A stretch of DNA of 64,000 nucleotides from CAMEON01 sp963643175 (GCA_963643175.1 CAVIJF010000001.1:124001-188000); one strand, 5' to 3'; shown: positions 1-8,598, counted from the stretch's first letter. Numbers and translations: made by a program. Notes: a model not told the origin generated them from the sequence alone.

Positions 1-381
1 GTGACGGATGGTCGAGTTATTGTAGCGGAACAGCACCTGCACCTGATTTGCCTCCTCAATGAAGCGTACACGCTGTGCTGAGAAGTAGCCGCGCCGCCCT
101 TTTTCGTAGGTAATGTTGGGCAGCTGCTCGTTGTAGTAGACCGTCAGTACCCTGTCCTCCGCAAGGGCGGCGCTGTATGCCTCCGCAATCGGCTGATTGG
201 GCTGCAATCCTTTCATCGCTTTGGGATCGCCCGATGTGAATATGCGCCAGAACAGGATGCCCACCGTTCCGCAGACCAGAATCAGGGTTATGATGCGTCC
301 GACCCACCACAGCGTGCCGTGCCGCTCCTCCAGCCCGTCATACTCCTCGTAGGTCATCTTTTTTCCGAATCCGAAACCCAT
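1..381 (-). CDS. Membrane-anchored hypothetical protein (3' end outside window)
   Basis: Reading the minus strand from an ATG at 381 gives 127 codons without a stop up to the window edge, so the gene is truncated here. The protein starts MGFGFGKKMTYEEYDGLEE, has one strongly hydrophobic segment at about residues 26-46, then a soluble region with a YEKGRRGYFSAQRVRF stretch. Topology suggests a short cytoplasmic N-terminus and an extracytoplasmic domain. It begins 3 bases after the ruvX stop codon, so it is co-transcribed. I do not recognise a family; no function is assigned. Confidence 0.7.
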   Translation of the reverse strand, partial: MGFGFGKKMTYEEYDGLEERHGTLWWVGRIITLILVCGTVGILFWRIFTSGDPKAMKGLQPNQPIAEAYSAALAEDRVLTVYYNEQLPNITYEKGRRGYFSAQRVRFIEEANQVQVLFRYNNSTIRH

Positions 382-384
382 GGC

Positions 385-864
385 TTACTCCTCCTCCGTT
401 TCGGCTGCGTCTGCCGCCTGCTCCCGCAGGTGCCGCAGCTTGTCCAGCGCGTTCTGCAGAATTATTTCGGCAGACAGCGTATCGATTACATCTTTGCGTC
501 GTTTTCCCCGCGTGTCGGTCTCGTTGAGGTAGCGGGACGCTGCCATAGTCGTCATGCGCTCGTCCAGCAGGGCGACCGGCAGTCCGGATGCCTCCGCCAG
601 CAGACGGGCGAATTTTTCCGCATGAGCCGAACGCGGTCCGTGCGAGCCGTCCATGTTGACCGGCAGTCCCACCACAATGGCGACCGCGCCGCGCCCGTGA
701 GCGATGCGCGCGGTTTCCTCGGCGGTTTTCTGCATTCCGCCGACCTGTATCTGGCAGATACCGGATGCCATGCGCTGTCCCTCGTCCGAAACGGCAAGTC
801 CGGTACGCCTGTCGCCGAAATCCACCCCCAACAATTTTCCCCGGATATGTATCAGTTCCTGCAT
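385..864 (-). CDS. ruvX: RuvX/YqgF family Holliday junction resolvase-like nuclease
   Basis: This 159-residue protein belongs to the YqgF/RuvX family, RNase H-fold nucleases linked to Holliday junction resolution and, in some bacteria, 16S rRNA 5' maturation. Visible signatures are the N-terminal acidic strand LGVDFGDRRTGLAVSD (residues 12-27), the GLPVNMDG loop (65-72), LLDERMTT (99-106) and the C-terminal KDVIDTLSAEIIL helix carrying the last acidic residue. The length is slightly above the usual 135-150 because of an acidic tail. It sits between the RNHCP gene (38 bases upstream) and the truncated membrane protein. Family assignment is firm; the in vivo role is less certain. Confidence 0.93.
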   Translation of the reverse strand: MQELIHIRGKLLGVDFGDRRTGLAVSDEGQRMASGICQIQVGGMQKTAEETARIAHGRGAVAIVVGLPVNMDGSHGPRSAHAEKFARLLAEASGLPVALLDERMTTMAASRYLNETDTRGKRRKDVIDTLSAEIILQNALDKLRHLREQAADAAETEEE

Positions 865-902
865 ATACTTTTTCCTTTACAACTACAAATACAGCGTGAT
901 TG

Positions 903-1268
903 CTACCGCTTTCCGCGCGGTGTGCGCCCGGCGGCGGTCAGCCGGATGAGAAGACTCAGGTCATCCGGCTGTTCCTTTGCCTTCAGTGCCGCCCGGCAGC
1001 GCCGCACCTCTCCGCAGGTGCGGCAGCGGTGAACGATGATGTATCCCCGGCGTGCGTCCGGCTCGCAGGAAACAGGCTCCAATTCCCCGCCGCACGGATT
1101 TGCCCGGTCGCCGGGGTTGATGTCCACGTGCAGTGACCAAAGGCAGAAGGGGCAGTGATTGCGCGAGGAATACCCCAGCGGCGGCACCCACCTGCCGCAG
1201 TGCGCACAGAAAAACCCCTCGTCATTTTTGGCAAAACGCTTGCCCGGCAGTCCGTTTGTTTCCGGCAT
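903..1268 (-). CDS. RNHCP domain protein (zinc-binding)
   Basis: A 121-residue cysteine-rich protein. The block SSRNHCPFCLWSLHVD (about residues 34-49) is the name-giving signature of the RNHCP domain family. Further Cys pairs (CAHCGRW near residue 21, HRCRTCGEV near residue 80) imply one or two zinc sites. The family is widespread in Firmicutes and its function is not known to me. It lies between the PBP2 gene and ruvX on the same strand. Confidence 0.85.
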   Translation of the reverse strand: MPETNGLPGKRFAKNDEGFFCAHCGRWVPPLGYSSRNHCPFCLWSLHVDINPGDRANPCGGELEPVSCEPDARRGYIIVHRCRTCGEVRRCRAALKAKEQPDDLSLLIRLTAAGRTPRGKR

Positions 1269-1390
1269 TGTCCTTTTTAACCGTTCCTTTCTGTATCAAG
1301 CGGAAGGTGGTGCCGGATCCGGCTCTGCCGGAATGGCGGTTTTGCGACCCGTCAAGGCGCCAATCTTCCTGTCTGAAAAGAGCCGCAGGC

Positions 1391-3538
1391 TTACCCTCTC
1401 TTCTCCGCGTAGGCTTCCAGAATGCGTGCGGCGCTGAGCGCGGCATAAGAACCGCCTCCCGCCTTTTCAATCACAGTCGCCACCGTGATGCCCGGATCGG
1501 ATGCCGGAGCGCAGCAGACGAACAGACCGTTGTCGGTCCGTGCGCCGGTCTGCGCGGTACCGGTCTTGCCCGCCACGGAGAAGGGAAGTCCCGCCATGTA
1601 GCGGCTGACCCCGGCGGATTCGGTGACGGCGGCAAGCATCCCTGCCATAACCTCGCTCCGCACGGATTCGTCCAGCGTGAAGGAGGACAGCACCTCCGGC
1701 TCCGCCGTATAGGTGTCTGTGCGCGTTGTGAAATCCCGTACCCGCAGGAGCAGGTGTGCGGCATACCGCGTGCCGCCGTTTACCAGCGTGGACAGGTACA
1801 CGCCAAGCTGGAGCGGGGTAAAGGCATTGTCCGACTGCCCGATGGCGGCGGCAATGGTGTCGGTTGCCTGCCATGTTACGCCGTGCGTTGCGGTGCGGTA
1901 CTCGGGACCTGCCAGACTGCCGGTCGCCTCGCCCAGCTCGATGCCGGTCGCCTCGCCCAGCCCGAACAACCGGTCGTACCGGTTCATCTGCTCAATGCCC
2001 AGCAGCCGCCCCGCTTCGTAAAAGAAACAGTTGCAGGAGACGCAGATTGCCTCGCGGACGTTCAGGTAGCCGTGCTCGTGAATCGGACTGACCGTGCTGT
2101 TGTATACCCAGCAGGTCGGCTGGTAGCTTTGGTAGTAGGTGTATTTGCCGGCGCACTCCAGCAGGGTGGAGCCGGTAATGACTCCCTCGGACAGCGCCGC
2201 AGCCGCCACGCCGGGCTTGAAGGTGGAGCCGGGGGCGTACAATCCGTACAGCGCCCGGTTGTACAGTGGCAGTGCCTCGTCGGTGCTCAGTTCTCCGTAA
2301 TCGCGGTTGAAGGTGGACAGGTCGTAGGTCGGATAGGATGCCAGCGCCAATATCTCGCCGGAGTCTGGATCCATGGCAATCGCCGCGCCGGAACGGCAAT
2401 CCGACCGCCCGTACGTGTCCTGAATGTAGGCGACGTTCTCCGCCAATCCGTCCTCTGCCGCAATCTGCAGGTCAATATCAATGGTCAGGTAGATATCCTG
2501 CCCGGCGACGGCTTGCTTTTTCATGTACTCGCTGACAATGTTGCCGTCCCGATCCTCCACCACAACGCGCACGCCGTCCTGTCCGTGCAGGTAGCTTTCA
2601 AATGCCGCCTCACATCCGGAATTTCCGACGGTCGCGTTCATGTTGTAGCCGAGTTCCTTGTATTTTTCCCAATCCTCGGCGTAGATGGGTCCGGTCTGTC
2701 CCAGAATGTGCGAGGCATAGCCGGGGTAGGTGTATACGCGCGTGGCGGTCTGCGTGTACCCGATGCCGGGCACGCCTGCCTCCCGCTCCGTTGTTACGGT
2801 CTCCATGGATACGTCGGACGCCAATATGTAATCGTTCGCGCGGGAGAATCCGGCAGCTTCCATGCCGTACAGGATGCGCAGAAGCCGATCCACCTCGGCA
2901 TCCGTAAAGATACGCACCCCCTCCTCATCGGTTTCGGTCAGCCTGTACGACTTGACCAGCCGTGTGACCAGTTCCTCTGCCGTGACATAGTGCAGCGGGT
3001 CTTCGTCAAAGAGTTCTCCCGCACGTGTGCGCGTCACTCCGCGGTCGGTGCGGATGTACTGGATTGCCAGCGCACGCAGACCGGTGCTTTCCAGCACTTC
3101 CAAGAGCGTTTCATTCAGCGATGTCTCTGCCGCCTCTGCGGCGGCAGAATACACCAGATTGGGATATGCTCCCTCCAGCGGGTATTGCGTGTCACGCAGT
3201 TTGCCGCTCTCGCCGCAGGCGTCTAAAATCTCCAGCGCCCGGAGAATCGCCTGACTGCGCTCCGGCTGTGACGACGGCAGGACGCTGTAATCAAAAGTCA
3301 GATCCAGCCGGTAACGGTTCGTCACCAGCGCCCTGCCGTTGCGGTCGTATATTTCCCCGCGCACCGCCTGCACGATTTCGGTACGTGTGGTGGTGCCGTC
3401 CTGCCGGTGTCCCCGGATGTTATCCCCGTTCAATTCCAACACCGCCAGCCGCACGATATAGGCAAGGCAGAGCGCCCCGAACACGGCGCCCAGAACATAC
3501 AGGCGCACGACGCGGCGGTTGCGGGTATGGAAGCGCAT
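1391..3538 (-). CDS. mrdA: PBP2-type class B penicillin-binding protein (transpeptidase)
   Basis: A 715-residue class B PBP that crosslinks peptidoglycan outside the membrane. After one N-terminal membrane helix (about residues 9-31) comes a dimerisation/pedestal region, then the transpeptidase domain with all three active-site motifs intact: S438-T-F-K, S501-C-N, and K658-T-G followed by TAQ. No PASTA domains are seen. The start at 3538 is chosen because GGAGG lies 7 bases upstream; an in-frame ATG at 3583 lacks this. It follows maf, an mreB-like gene and a CPBP protease, the place where mrdA usually sits in shape operons, so PBP2 (elongation) is preferred over FtsI. That distinction is inference. 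Confidence 0.9.
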   Translation of the reverse strand: MRFHTRNRRVVRLYVLGAVFGALCLAYIVRLAVLELNGDNIRGHRQDGTTTRTEIVQAVRGEIYDRNGRALVTNRYRLDLTFDYSVLPSSQPERSQAILRALEILDACGESGKLRDTQYPLEGAYPNLVYSAAAEAAETSLNETLLEVLESTGLRALAIQYIRTDRGVTRTRAGELFDEDPLHYVTAEELVTRLVKSYRLTETDEEGVRIFTDAEVDRLLRILYGMEAAGFSRANDYILASDVSMETVTTEREAGVPGIGYTQTATRVYTYPGYASHILGQTGPIYAEDWEKYKELGYNMNATVGNSGCEAAFESYLHGQDGVRVVVEDRDGNIVSEYMKKQAVAGQDIYLTIDIDLQIAAEDGLAENVAYIQDTYGRSDCRSGAAIAMDPDSGEILALASYPTYDLSTFNRDYGELSTDEALPLYNRALYGLYAPGSTFKPGVAAAALSEGVITGSTLLECAGKYTYYQSYQPTCWVYNSTVSPIHEHGYLNVREAICVSCNCFFYEAGRLLGIEQMNRYDRLFGLGEATGIELGEATGSLAGPEYRTATHGVTWQATDTIAAAIGQSDNAFTPLQLGVYLSTLVNGGTRYAAHLLLRVRDFTTRTDTYTAEPEVLSSFTLDESVRSEVMAGMLAAVTESAGVSRYMAGLPFSVAGKTGTAQTGARTDNGLFVCCAPASDPGITVATVIEKAGGGSYAALSAARILEAYAEKRG

Positions 3539-3572
3539 GGGAAAACCTCCTTCCGGGAAAAACAGCAGGGTA

Positions 3573-4679
3573 TCAGGCGGCAAGATGTGCCGCCAGCGGC
3601 GGAATAATCAGAGTGGAGAGCAGTACCAGCAGGTATGCCAGCAGTCCGGCAATCATGCCGGCGTTGAGAATGACCGTCCGGAAGCGCTGTCCGGCAGGGA
3701 GTACACATGCCCCGTCCCCCAACCGGATCGACCGGCGCAGGCAGATAAGCAGAACGACGGCGGCAATCATGAAGGCGTATATGGCGGCGCTGTACAGCGA
3801 GAGTACGAGAGACTGCACGGGATTCTGCAGGAGATGGGCAGTGAGCTTTTCGGGGTCACTGAGGATGTCCCGCCCGATCCAGTTCTGCAGAAGGGTCGGT
3901 ACTATGCCGCCCATGAAATTGATCAGCGCGTGCAGACCGATGCACCAGCCGAGCCGTCCGGTCCGCGTGTAGATATATGCCAGCAGGAAGCCGAACATGG
4001 TGGTGTAGAAAAGCTGAAAGAGGTTGACGTGGAACAGCCCGAACAGAATGCCGGACAGCAGGACAGCCACCGTGTCCCCCCAGCGGCGGGTGCGGTCGAT
4101 AAGCAGCTTGCGGAAGATAAACTCCTCACCGACCGGCGCAATCACAACCGTAGCAATAACGGACACCCACAGCGGAGATCCGCTCACAACGGCTTCCAGC
4201 CTGTTGGCGTAATCGTACCCGACGGCAAAGGACAGAAATTTCATGATTCCCTGCGCAATCAGACCGCCGATCTGCATGACGCCCATGCCGATTACGGCAA
4301 TGAGAAGCCATGCGCCGAATCCGAACTGGGGTTTTTCCACCGTAGCGCCGCGCTGGCGGCAGGTCCGGTTGAAGGGCGCGACGGGTACGTTCCGCAGAAC
4401 CAGCCACATCAGGGGAAGACCTGCGCCGTAAAGCGGTATATCGGTCAGCACCCATGTATACCACCACTCGTCCGTCAGGGCAGGTGCGACCCGGCTGACG
4501 ACACCGGCTAACAGGTAGGCAAGCAGCAGATACCCCAGCATCAGCACCAGCATGGCGAAACCGATGCGTGAGAAATACGCCCGATGCGCGGGCAGGTCGG
4601 AAAGCAGGACAGGCTGGCTGGTCTGCGGTGCGGTGTCCGCACCGGAGCGGTCGCTGTCAGGAAATGCGGTAGTGTTCAT
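3573..4679 (-). CDS. CPBP family intramembrane glutamic protease
   Basis: A 368-residue polytopic membrane protein of the CPBP (Rce1-like, Abi) family. The catalytic set is complete: E185-E186-F-I-F-R190, F213-G-L-F-H217 and H250-A-L-I-N254. Hydrophobic segments occur at about residues 40-62, 82-96, 121-146, 171-183, 203-225, 229-240 and near the C-terminus (two more). The gene lies between the mreB-like gene and the PBP2 gene, where mreC and mreD would be expected. Members of this family process prenylated peptides, bacteriocins or sorting tags; the substrate here is unknown. It ends 34 bases before the PBP2 start. Confidence 0.92.
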   Translation of the reverse strand: MNTTAFPDSDRSGADTAPQTSQPVLLSDLPAHRAYFSRIGFAMLVLMLGYLLLAYLLAGVVSRVAPALTDEWWYTWVLTDIPLYGAGLPLMWLVLRNVPVAPFNRTCRQRGATVEKPQFGFGAWLLIAVIGMGVMQIGGLIAQGIMKFLSFAVGYDYANRLEAVVSGSPLWVSVIATVVIAPVGEEFIFRKLLIDRTRRWGDTVAVLLSGILFGLFHVNLFQLFYTTMFGFLLAYIYTRTGRLGWCIGLHALINFMGGIVPTLLQNWIGRDILSDPEKLTAHLLQNPVQSLVLSLYSAAIYAFMIAAVVLLICLRRSIRLGDGACVLPAGQRFRTVILNAGMIAGLLAYLLVLLSTLIIPPLAAHLAA

Positions 4680-4709
4680 AAGGTACTCTTCCTTTCTGTG
4701 TATGTGCGT

Positions 4710-5729
4710 TCAGAACAGGGAACGTGCGCGCAGATTCAGTCCCTCGCCCCAGAGCCGGTTATCCCGGATGATTTTCCCCAGACCGTGAATCACGCAGTCC
4801 ATCGGGTCGCGTGCCAGTGTCACGCGCAGTCCGGTCGCCTGTGCAAGGGCGCCGTCAATGCCGGGCAGGCACGCCGAGCCGCCGCAGAGCATGAAGCCGT
4901 AACTGTGGACATCGGCGGATATTTCCGGCGGGACGTTTTCCAGTGTGGCAAGAATGATGCGGGCAATGGCGTCCACGGCGGGGCGGACAGCCCGGAAAAC
5001 ATCCTCGGACGTAACCGTCAGGCTGGCACCCATGCCGGTGCGGGCGTGGCGCCCGTAGGCGCGGGCGCTTTCCCGCCGGATGCCGGGCAGTGCCGCACCG
5101 ACGCGGATTTTCAGATCCTCGGCGGTTGCGTCACCGACCAGCAACTCGCCGTTGGAGCGCAGGTAATTGATGAGCGTGGTGTCAAAGCGTTCTCCCGCCA
5201 TCTTGACGGATTTTGCGCTGATAATGCCGCCGGCGCTGATGACGGCAGCCTCTGTTGTGCCGGCGCCGATATTGACAATCATGCAGCCGCGCGGCGACAG
5301 AACCCGCAAGCCCGCCCCGGCGGCGGCGGCGTAGATAGCGGGCACCTGCCCTACGGCGCGCGCACCTGCTTCCAGAACGGCATTCTCGGCGGCAAGCTGC
5401 TCGACTTCTGTAATGCGGTAGGGAGTAGCCATTACGACAGAGGGGCGGCGGAAGGTGGAGCGTATCTGCCGCTCCGTAAAGAACGCCTCCAGCATCAGGG
5501 AGGTGACTTCAAAGTCCGAAACAACGCTGTCCTTGATGGGGCGGAAGGCAAGGATACCGGCAGGTGTTTTGCCCAGCATACGCCGGGCATCGGCTCCGAG
5601 CGCAACAATGCTGTGGGTCTCGCTGTCGATGGCAGCGGCAGACGGGGACCGCAGAATCACACCGCCCTCCGGCGTCCAGATGCGGGTATGCGCCGTCCCC
5701 AAATCCAGCCCGACAAACTGACGTGCCAT
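4710..5729 (-). CDS. mreB: Divergent MreB-like bacterial actin
   Basis: A 339-residue protein of MreB length and fold. Phosphate-1 loop is present (DLGTAHTRIW, residues 9-18), and the region 150-170 aligns with the MreB phosphate-2 strand. Two key places differ from ordinary MreB: the usual DIGGGTTE reads NIGAGTTE (153-160), and the usual EEP containing the catalytic glutamate reads QVP (128-130). The C-terminal adenine-binding part (GGSACLPGIDGAL) is conserved. The protein may bind nucleotide and polymerise but hydrolyse poorly; this is inference. Neighbours are maf upstream (52 bases) and the CPBP protease downstream (30 bases). mreC and mreD are absent from the cluster. Confidence 0.85.
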   Translation of the reverse strand: MARQFVGLDLGTAHTRIWTPEGGVILRSPSAAAIDSETHSIVALGADARRMLGKTPAGILAFRPIKDSVVSDFEVTSLMLEAFFTERQIRSTFRRPSVVMATPYRITEVEQLAAENAVLEAGARAVGQVPAIYAAAAGAGLRVLSPRGCMIVNIGAGTTEAAVISAGGIISAKSVKMAGERFDTTLINYLRSNGELLVGDATAEDLKIRVGAALPGIRRESARAYGRHARTGMGASLTVTSEDVFRAVRPAVDAIARIILATLENVPPEISADVHSYGFMLCGGSACLPGIDGALAQATGLRVTLARDPMDCVIHGLGKIIRDNRLWGEGLNLRARSLF

Positions 5730-5781
5730 GGACAGAGAGCCTCCTTTCCTCTTTGCTGATGAACCGCTATGGGCGGTTCCG

Positions 5782-6366
5782 TTACAGAATGATGCTGAAA
5801 GACTGCCGCAGTGTCACCGCCAGACGGTGCACCGGCAGACCGACCACATTGAAATAATCGCCCCGGATTCCGGTTATGTACCGGGCGGCACCGCCCTGAA
5901 TGGCGTAGGCGCCCGCCTTGCCGAATGGCTCTCCGGAAGCGATATACGCGGCAATATCCTCCTCCGACAGCGGAGCAAACGTCACGGCGGTTTCCTCGGC
6001 GGCGGTCACGGTGCGCCCCTGCCATGCGGCGGCAATACCGCTCCAGACGCTGTGCGTGCGCCCGGACAGCAGACGCAACATGGCGGCAGCGTCGCCGCTG
6101 TCGCGGGGTTTGCCCAGAAAAACGCCGCCGCAGTACACCAACGTGTCGGCGGCAAGCACCAGCGTGTCGTCGTGCAGCGTGCCGTCCGCTGACGCGGCAT
6201 GGCACACCGCACGACATTTCCGGACGGCTATGGCGGCGACGCGCTCTGCCGGGTTTTTCAGTGAGCACGTCTCGTCCGCCTCTGCCGTGCGTATCGTGAA
6301 TGGGATGTTCAGACCCGCCAGTATTTCCCGCCGGCGGGGAGAATTGGATGCCAGAATCAGTTGCAT
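5782..6366 (-). CDS. maf: Maf family nucleotide pyrophosphatase
   Basis: A 194-residue Maf/YhdE-type house-cleaning nucleoside triphosphate pyrophosphatase. The N-terminal LASNSPRRREIL signature, the AADTLV strand and the EPFGKAGAYAIQG loop are diagnostic. I place the start at 6366 (MQLILASN), because Maf proteins begin immediately before this motif; the 26 codons available upstream look non-coding. A sigma-A promoter sits about 60 bases upstream, so maf is the first gene of the shape cluster, as in many maf-mreB operons. Substrate class (dTTP/UTP versus modified GTP) cannot be told from the sequence. Confidence 0.93.
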   Translation of the reverse strand: MQLILASNSPRRREILAGLNIPFTIRTAEADETCSLKNPAERVAAIAVRKCRAVCHAASADGTLHDDTLVLAADTLVYCGGVFLGKPRDSGDAAAMLRLLSGRTHSVWSGIAAAWQGRTVTAAEETAVTFAPLSEEDIAAYIASGEPFGKAGAYAIQGGAARYITGIRGDYFNVVGLPVHRLAVTLRQSFSIIL

Positions 6367-6423
6367 ATGCCTGTGTCGCCTCGGTCGGGACGACTGCTCC
6401 CTTGCTGTTTTTATACTCATCTC

Positions 6424-6452
6424 ATTATACCATAAAACAGCCACTGTGGCAA
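6424..6452 (-). promoter_or_regulatory. Sigma-A promoter of the maf shape cluster
   Basis: On the minus strand TTGCCA (6447-6452) is followed after exactly 17 bases by TATAAT (6424-6429). Transcription would start near 6417, about 50 bases before the maf ATG, and could run through maf, mreB-like, CPBP and PBP2. Confidence 0.8.
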
Positions 6453-6749
6453 GGGCGAACCGACTTTATTTGTAAAAAAAATTGAGGAACGTCGGGCTGA
6501 CCGGTACATTTCGGGTTCTCCCTGCGGGTACGGTGTAGCCGGGCGGGGCAGGGAATAGTTATAGCTTTTTGAACAGACATAATCCAGACACGATATTTAC
6601 AATTAAGCAACCAGTCAATCATGACTGATTCAAATATTCACAAAAAATGCATATGCATAAATTACGCATGAATATTCAAACGAATAGTCAGGTCCAATTC
6701 ATAGCCTGTGGAAAACCTGTTGAAAACACTGTTGGAAGTGTGCCGCATC

Positions 6750-6786
6750 AAAAAGCAGGCAGAAGCCGTATCGGCTCCTGCCTGCT
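6750..6786 (-). terminator. Intrinsic terminator of murA
   Basis: Downstream of the murA stop codon the minus strand forms an AGCAGGCAG/CTGCCTGCT hairpin extended by GAGCC/GGCTT and ends in a short T tract. Confidence 0.7.
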
Positions 6787-6820
6787 GAAATATTCTGTTT
6801 CGAAAAGGAATATCAGGGTA

Positions 6821-8173
6821 TCACGGCATGGCGGATATCAGGCTCAGAGCGGACTTTGCCTGTATGCCGAGGGAACCGTCTTCCTCGTCATCCGGATCGC
6901 AGCTGATACCGGCGCCCAACGCCCGGAGCTTCCCAATAATGTTGTCATACCCGCGCTCAATGATGTGCGCGTCGGAAATCTGGGATACACCATCTGCCAT
7001 CAGTGCGGCAATGACCATCGCGGCACCTCCGCGCAGGTCTGTCGCCGTAACTGATGCGGCTGTCAGGTGCTGTCCGGGATTAAAGGTCGCCGTGTTGCTG
7101 GAGTCGGCGTGCACGTAGGAAACGCCCATTCTCTGAAGTTCGGCAAGGTAATTGAACCGACCGCTCCAGATATTCTCCGTCACGCTGCTTGCGCCTTCCG
7201 CGACAGCAAGAAGGGGCGCAAACTGCGGGTGCATATCGGTGGGGAAACCGGGGTACACGTCGGTTTTAATCTGTACGCCCTTCAGATGACCGTCCGACAC
7301 GACCGTCAGAACACTGTCCTCTTCTTTGGTTTCTCCTTCGCTGACGGTCACACTGACGCCCATCTCGGTCAGCTTGCTGACCACTGACTCAAGGTGCTTG
7401 GCGATAGCGCCAACCAATTTAACCTCTCCACCCGTACCCGCAACGGCAGCCATATAGGTGCCCGCCTCGATCATATCCGGGATAATGATGTGTGAGCAGC
7501 CGTGCAGCGCCTGCACGCCGCGGATGTGAATCTCGGACGTTCCGGCACCCGTGATGCCGACGCCGCAGGACGTCAGGAATTTACCCAGATCCACGATGTG
7601 CGGCTCCCGGGCGGCGTTCAGAATAATGGTTTCCTCGCCAGCAATCCGTGATGCGGCAAGCATAATATTGACTGTCGCACCGACAGAAGCCGTATCCAAC
7701 ATGATTTTTGCCGGATGCAGCCCGTTTTCCGCCACACCGGAGATATAGTTGCGGATAGTCATATCGGCGCCCATCTGCTCGAAGGCGCGGGTATGGTAGT
7801 CCAGCGGGCGACTGCCCAGCCTGCACCCGCCGGTACAGGCAATGCGCGTTCTGCCGCACAGCGCCAGTTCAACGCCCATCAGGTAGGAGGATGCGCGGAT
7901 GGAGCTGACCAGCCTGTCGGGGGATGTGCAGGGGCGGAATCCGGCACCGTTGACCTCCAATGTGGTGGGAGTGAGGTAGCGAACCTCCACGCCCATCTGC
8001 GTGAGGATGCTGACGGTGGTTTCTACGTCCCGGACAGGGGGAACATTGTGCAGTACACAGGTTTCGCTGTTGAGCGCACAGGCGAACAGAATGGGAAGCG
8101 CCGCGTTTTTCATGCCGCTGATGCGGACGGTACCGTTCAGGCGGCGTCCGCCGACGATATGCAAGCTCTTCAT
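6821..8173 (-). CDS. murA: UDP-N-acetylglucosamine 1-carboxyvinyltransferase
   Basis: A 450-residue enzyme that adds enolpyruvate from PEP to UDP-GlcNAc, the first committed step of peptidoglycan synthesis (cytoplasmic). The substrate-binding MKNAALPIL (K22, N23) and the catalytic-loop cysteine in GGCRLGSRPLD are present, so it is of the fosfomycin-sensitive Cys type. The start is set at 8173 by family alignment (MKSLHIVGG). The reading frame stays open upstream to 8506, but that extension is low-complexity and unlike MurA. No strong Shine-Dalgarno precedes 8173; instead a 7-bp hairpin lies 15-31 bases upstream. The gene is monocistronic, with its own promoter and terminator. Confidence 0.95.
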   Translation of the reverse strand: MKSLHIVGGRRLNGTVRISGMKNAALPILFACALNSETCVLHNVPPVRDVETTVSILTQMGVEVRYLTPTTLEVNGAGFRPCTSPDRLVSSIRASSYLMGVELALCGRTRIACTGGCRLGSRPLDYHTRAFEQMGADMTIRNYISGVAENGLHPAKIMLDTASVGATVNIMLAASRIAGEETIILNAAREPHIVDLGKFLTSCGVGITGAGTSEIHIRGVQALHGCSHIIIPDMIEAGTYMAAVAGTGGEVKLVGAIAKHLESVVSKLTEMGVSVTVSEGETKEEDSVLTVVSDGHLKGVQIKTDVYPGFPTDMHPQFAPLLAVAEGASSVTENIWSGRFNYLAELQRMGVSYVHADSSNTATFNPGQHLTAASVTATDLRGGAAMVIAALMADGVSQISDAHIIERGYDNIIGKLRALGAGISCDPDDEEDGSLGIQAKSALSLISAMP

Positions 8174-8187
8174 ATCTATGACCAAGT

Positions 8188-8204
8188 CTTTCGCGGAGCG
8201 AAAG
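8188..8204 (-). promoter_or_regulatory. Hairpin before the murA start
   Basis: CTTTCGC and GCGAAAG flank a three-base loop, forming a 7-bp stem that ends 14 bases before the murA ATG, where a ribosome binding site is expected. It may influence translation initiation (inference). Confidence 0.4.
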
Positions 8205-8298
8205 CATCCTTTCTTGCAAAATGCAACCGATACCGTCCCGGAAATTTCTCCTGCATCGGGAACGGATACCGGTGTTTCCGACCGCCGGGACCTGTCTT

Positions 8299-8352
8299 TC
8301 AGTCCCACTTTTGGTCGTGTCGCGGGCTTGCCGGAAGCGCGGCACGATCCAT
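8299..8352 (-). CDS. Possible 17-residue leader peptide in the murA leader
   Basis: An ATG at 8352 preceded by GGAGGG at about 10 bases opens a 17-codon frame (MDRAALPASPRHDQKWD) ended by TGA. It lies wholly inside the predicted murA leader. A CCGTGC/GCACGG pairing would overlap its ribosome binding site. Its reality is uncertain; it may be chance. Confidence 0.25.
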   Translation of the reverse strand: MDRAALPASPRHDQKWD

Positions 8353-8569
8353 GACTTCCCGTCCCTCCGTGCGGAAATGCAATGGAAGCACGGAACCCCG
8401 TGATTCCAAAAAGAAAGCCGCCGGCGGACACTGCGTATGCAGATGGGTGCCTGGATGTCGGATAAACCGAGAACGCAGACTGGCGGGCGGCAGGGGACGG
8501 ACGCACTGCCTTCCGTTACACTGTATATCCGTAACAGGACGGGCAGAGAGTCAACATTTATCTATCCAT

Positions 8570-8598
8570 ATGATAGCATATTGAATGGTAAATGTAAA
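8570..8598 (-). promoter_or_regulatory. Sigma-A promoter of murA
   Basis: TTTACA (8593-8598) and TATCAT (8570-8575) on the minus strand with a 17-base spacer. It implies a leader of about 390 bases before murA. Confidence 0.6.

Larger units (their letters stand above)
6367..6820. other. Intergenic region between murA and maf
   Basis: About 450 bases without a gene. It holds the maf promoter (6424-6452) and the murA terminator (6750-6786). The part between (about 6460-6745) has only short, noisy reading frames and no structure I can assign; it is AT-richer than the genes. Confidence 0.6.

Noticed and set aside
1133..3226. 697-codon plus-strand open frame
   Set aside because: Antisense to the PBP2 gene, whose three active-site motifs are on the minus strand.
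8174..8506. N-terminal extension of MurA by 111 residues
   Set aside because: The extension is Pro/Arg/Ser-rich, unrelated to MurA, and covers the region between promoter and gene.
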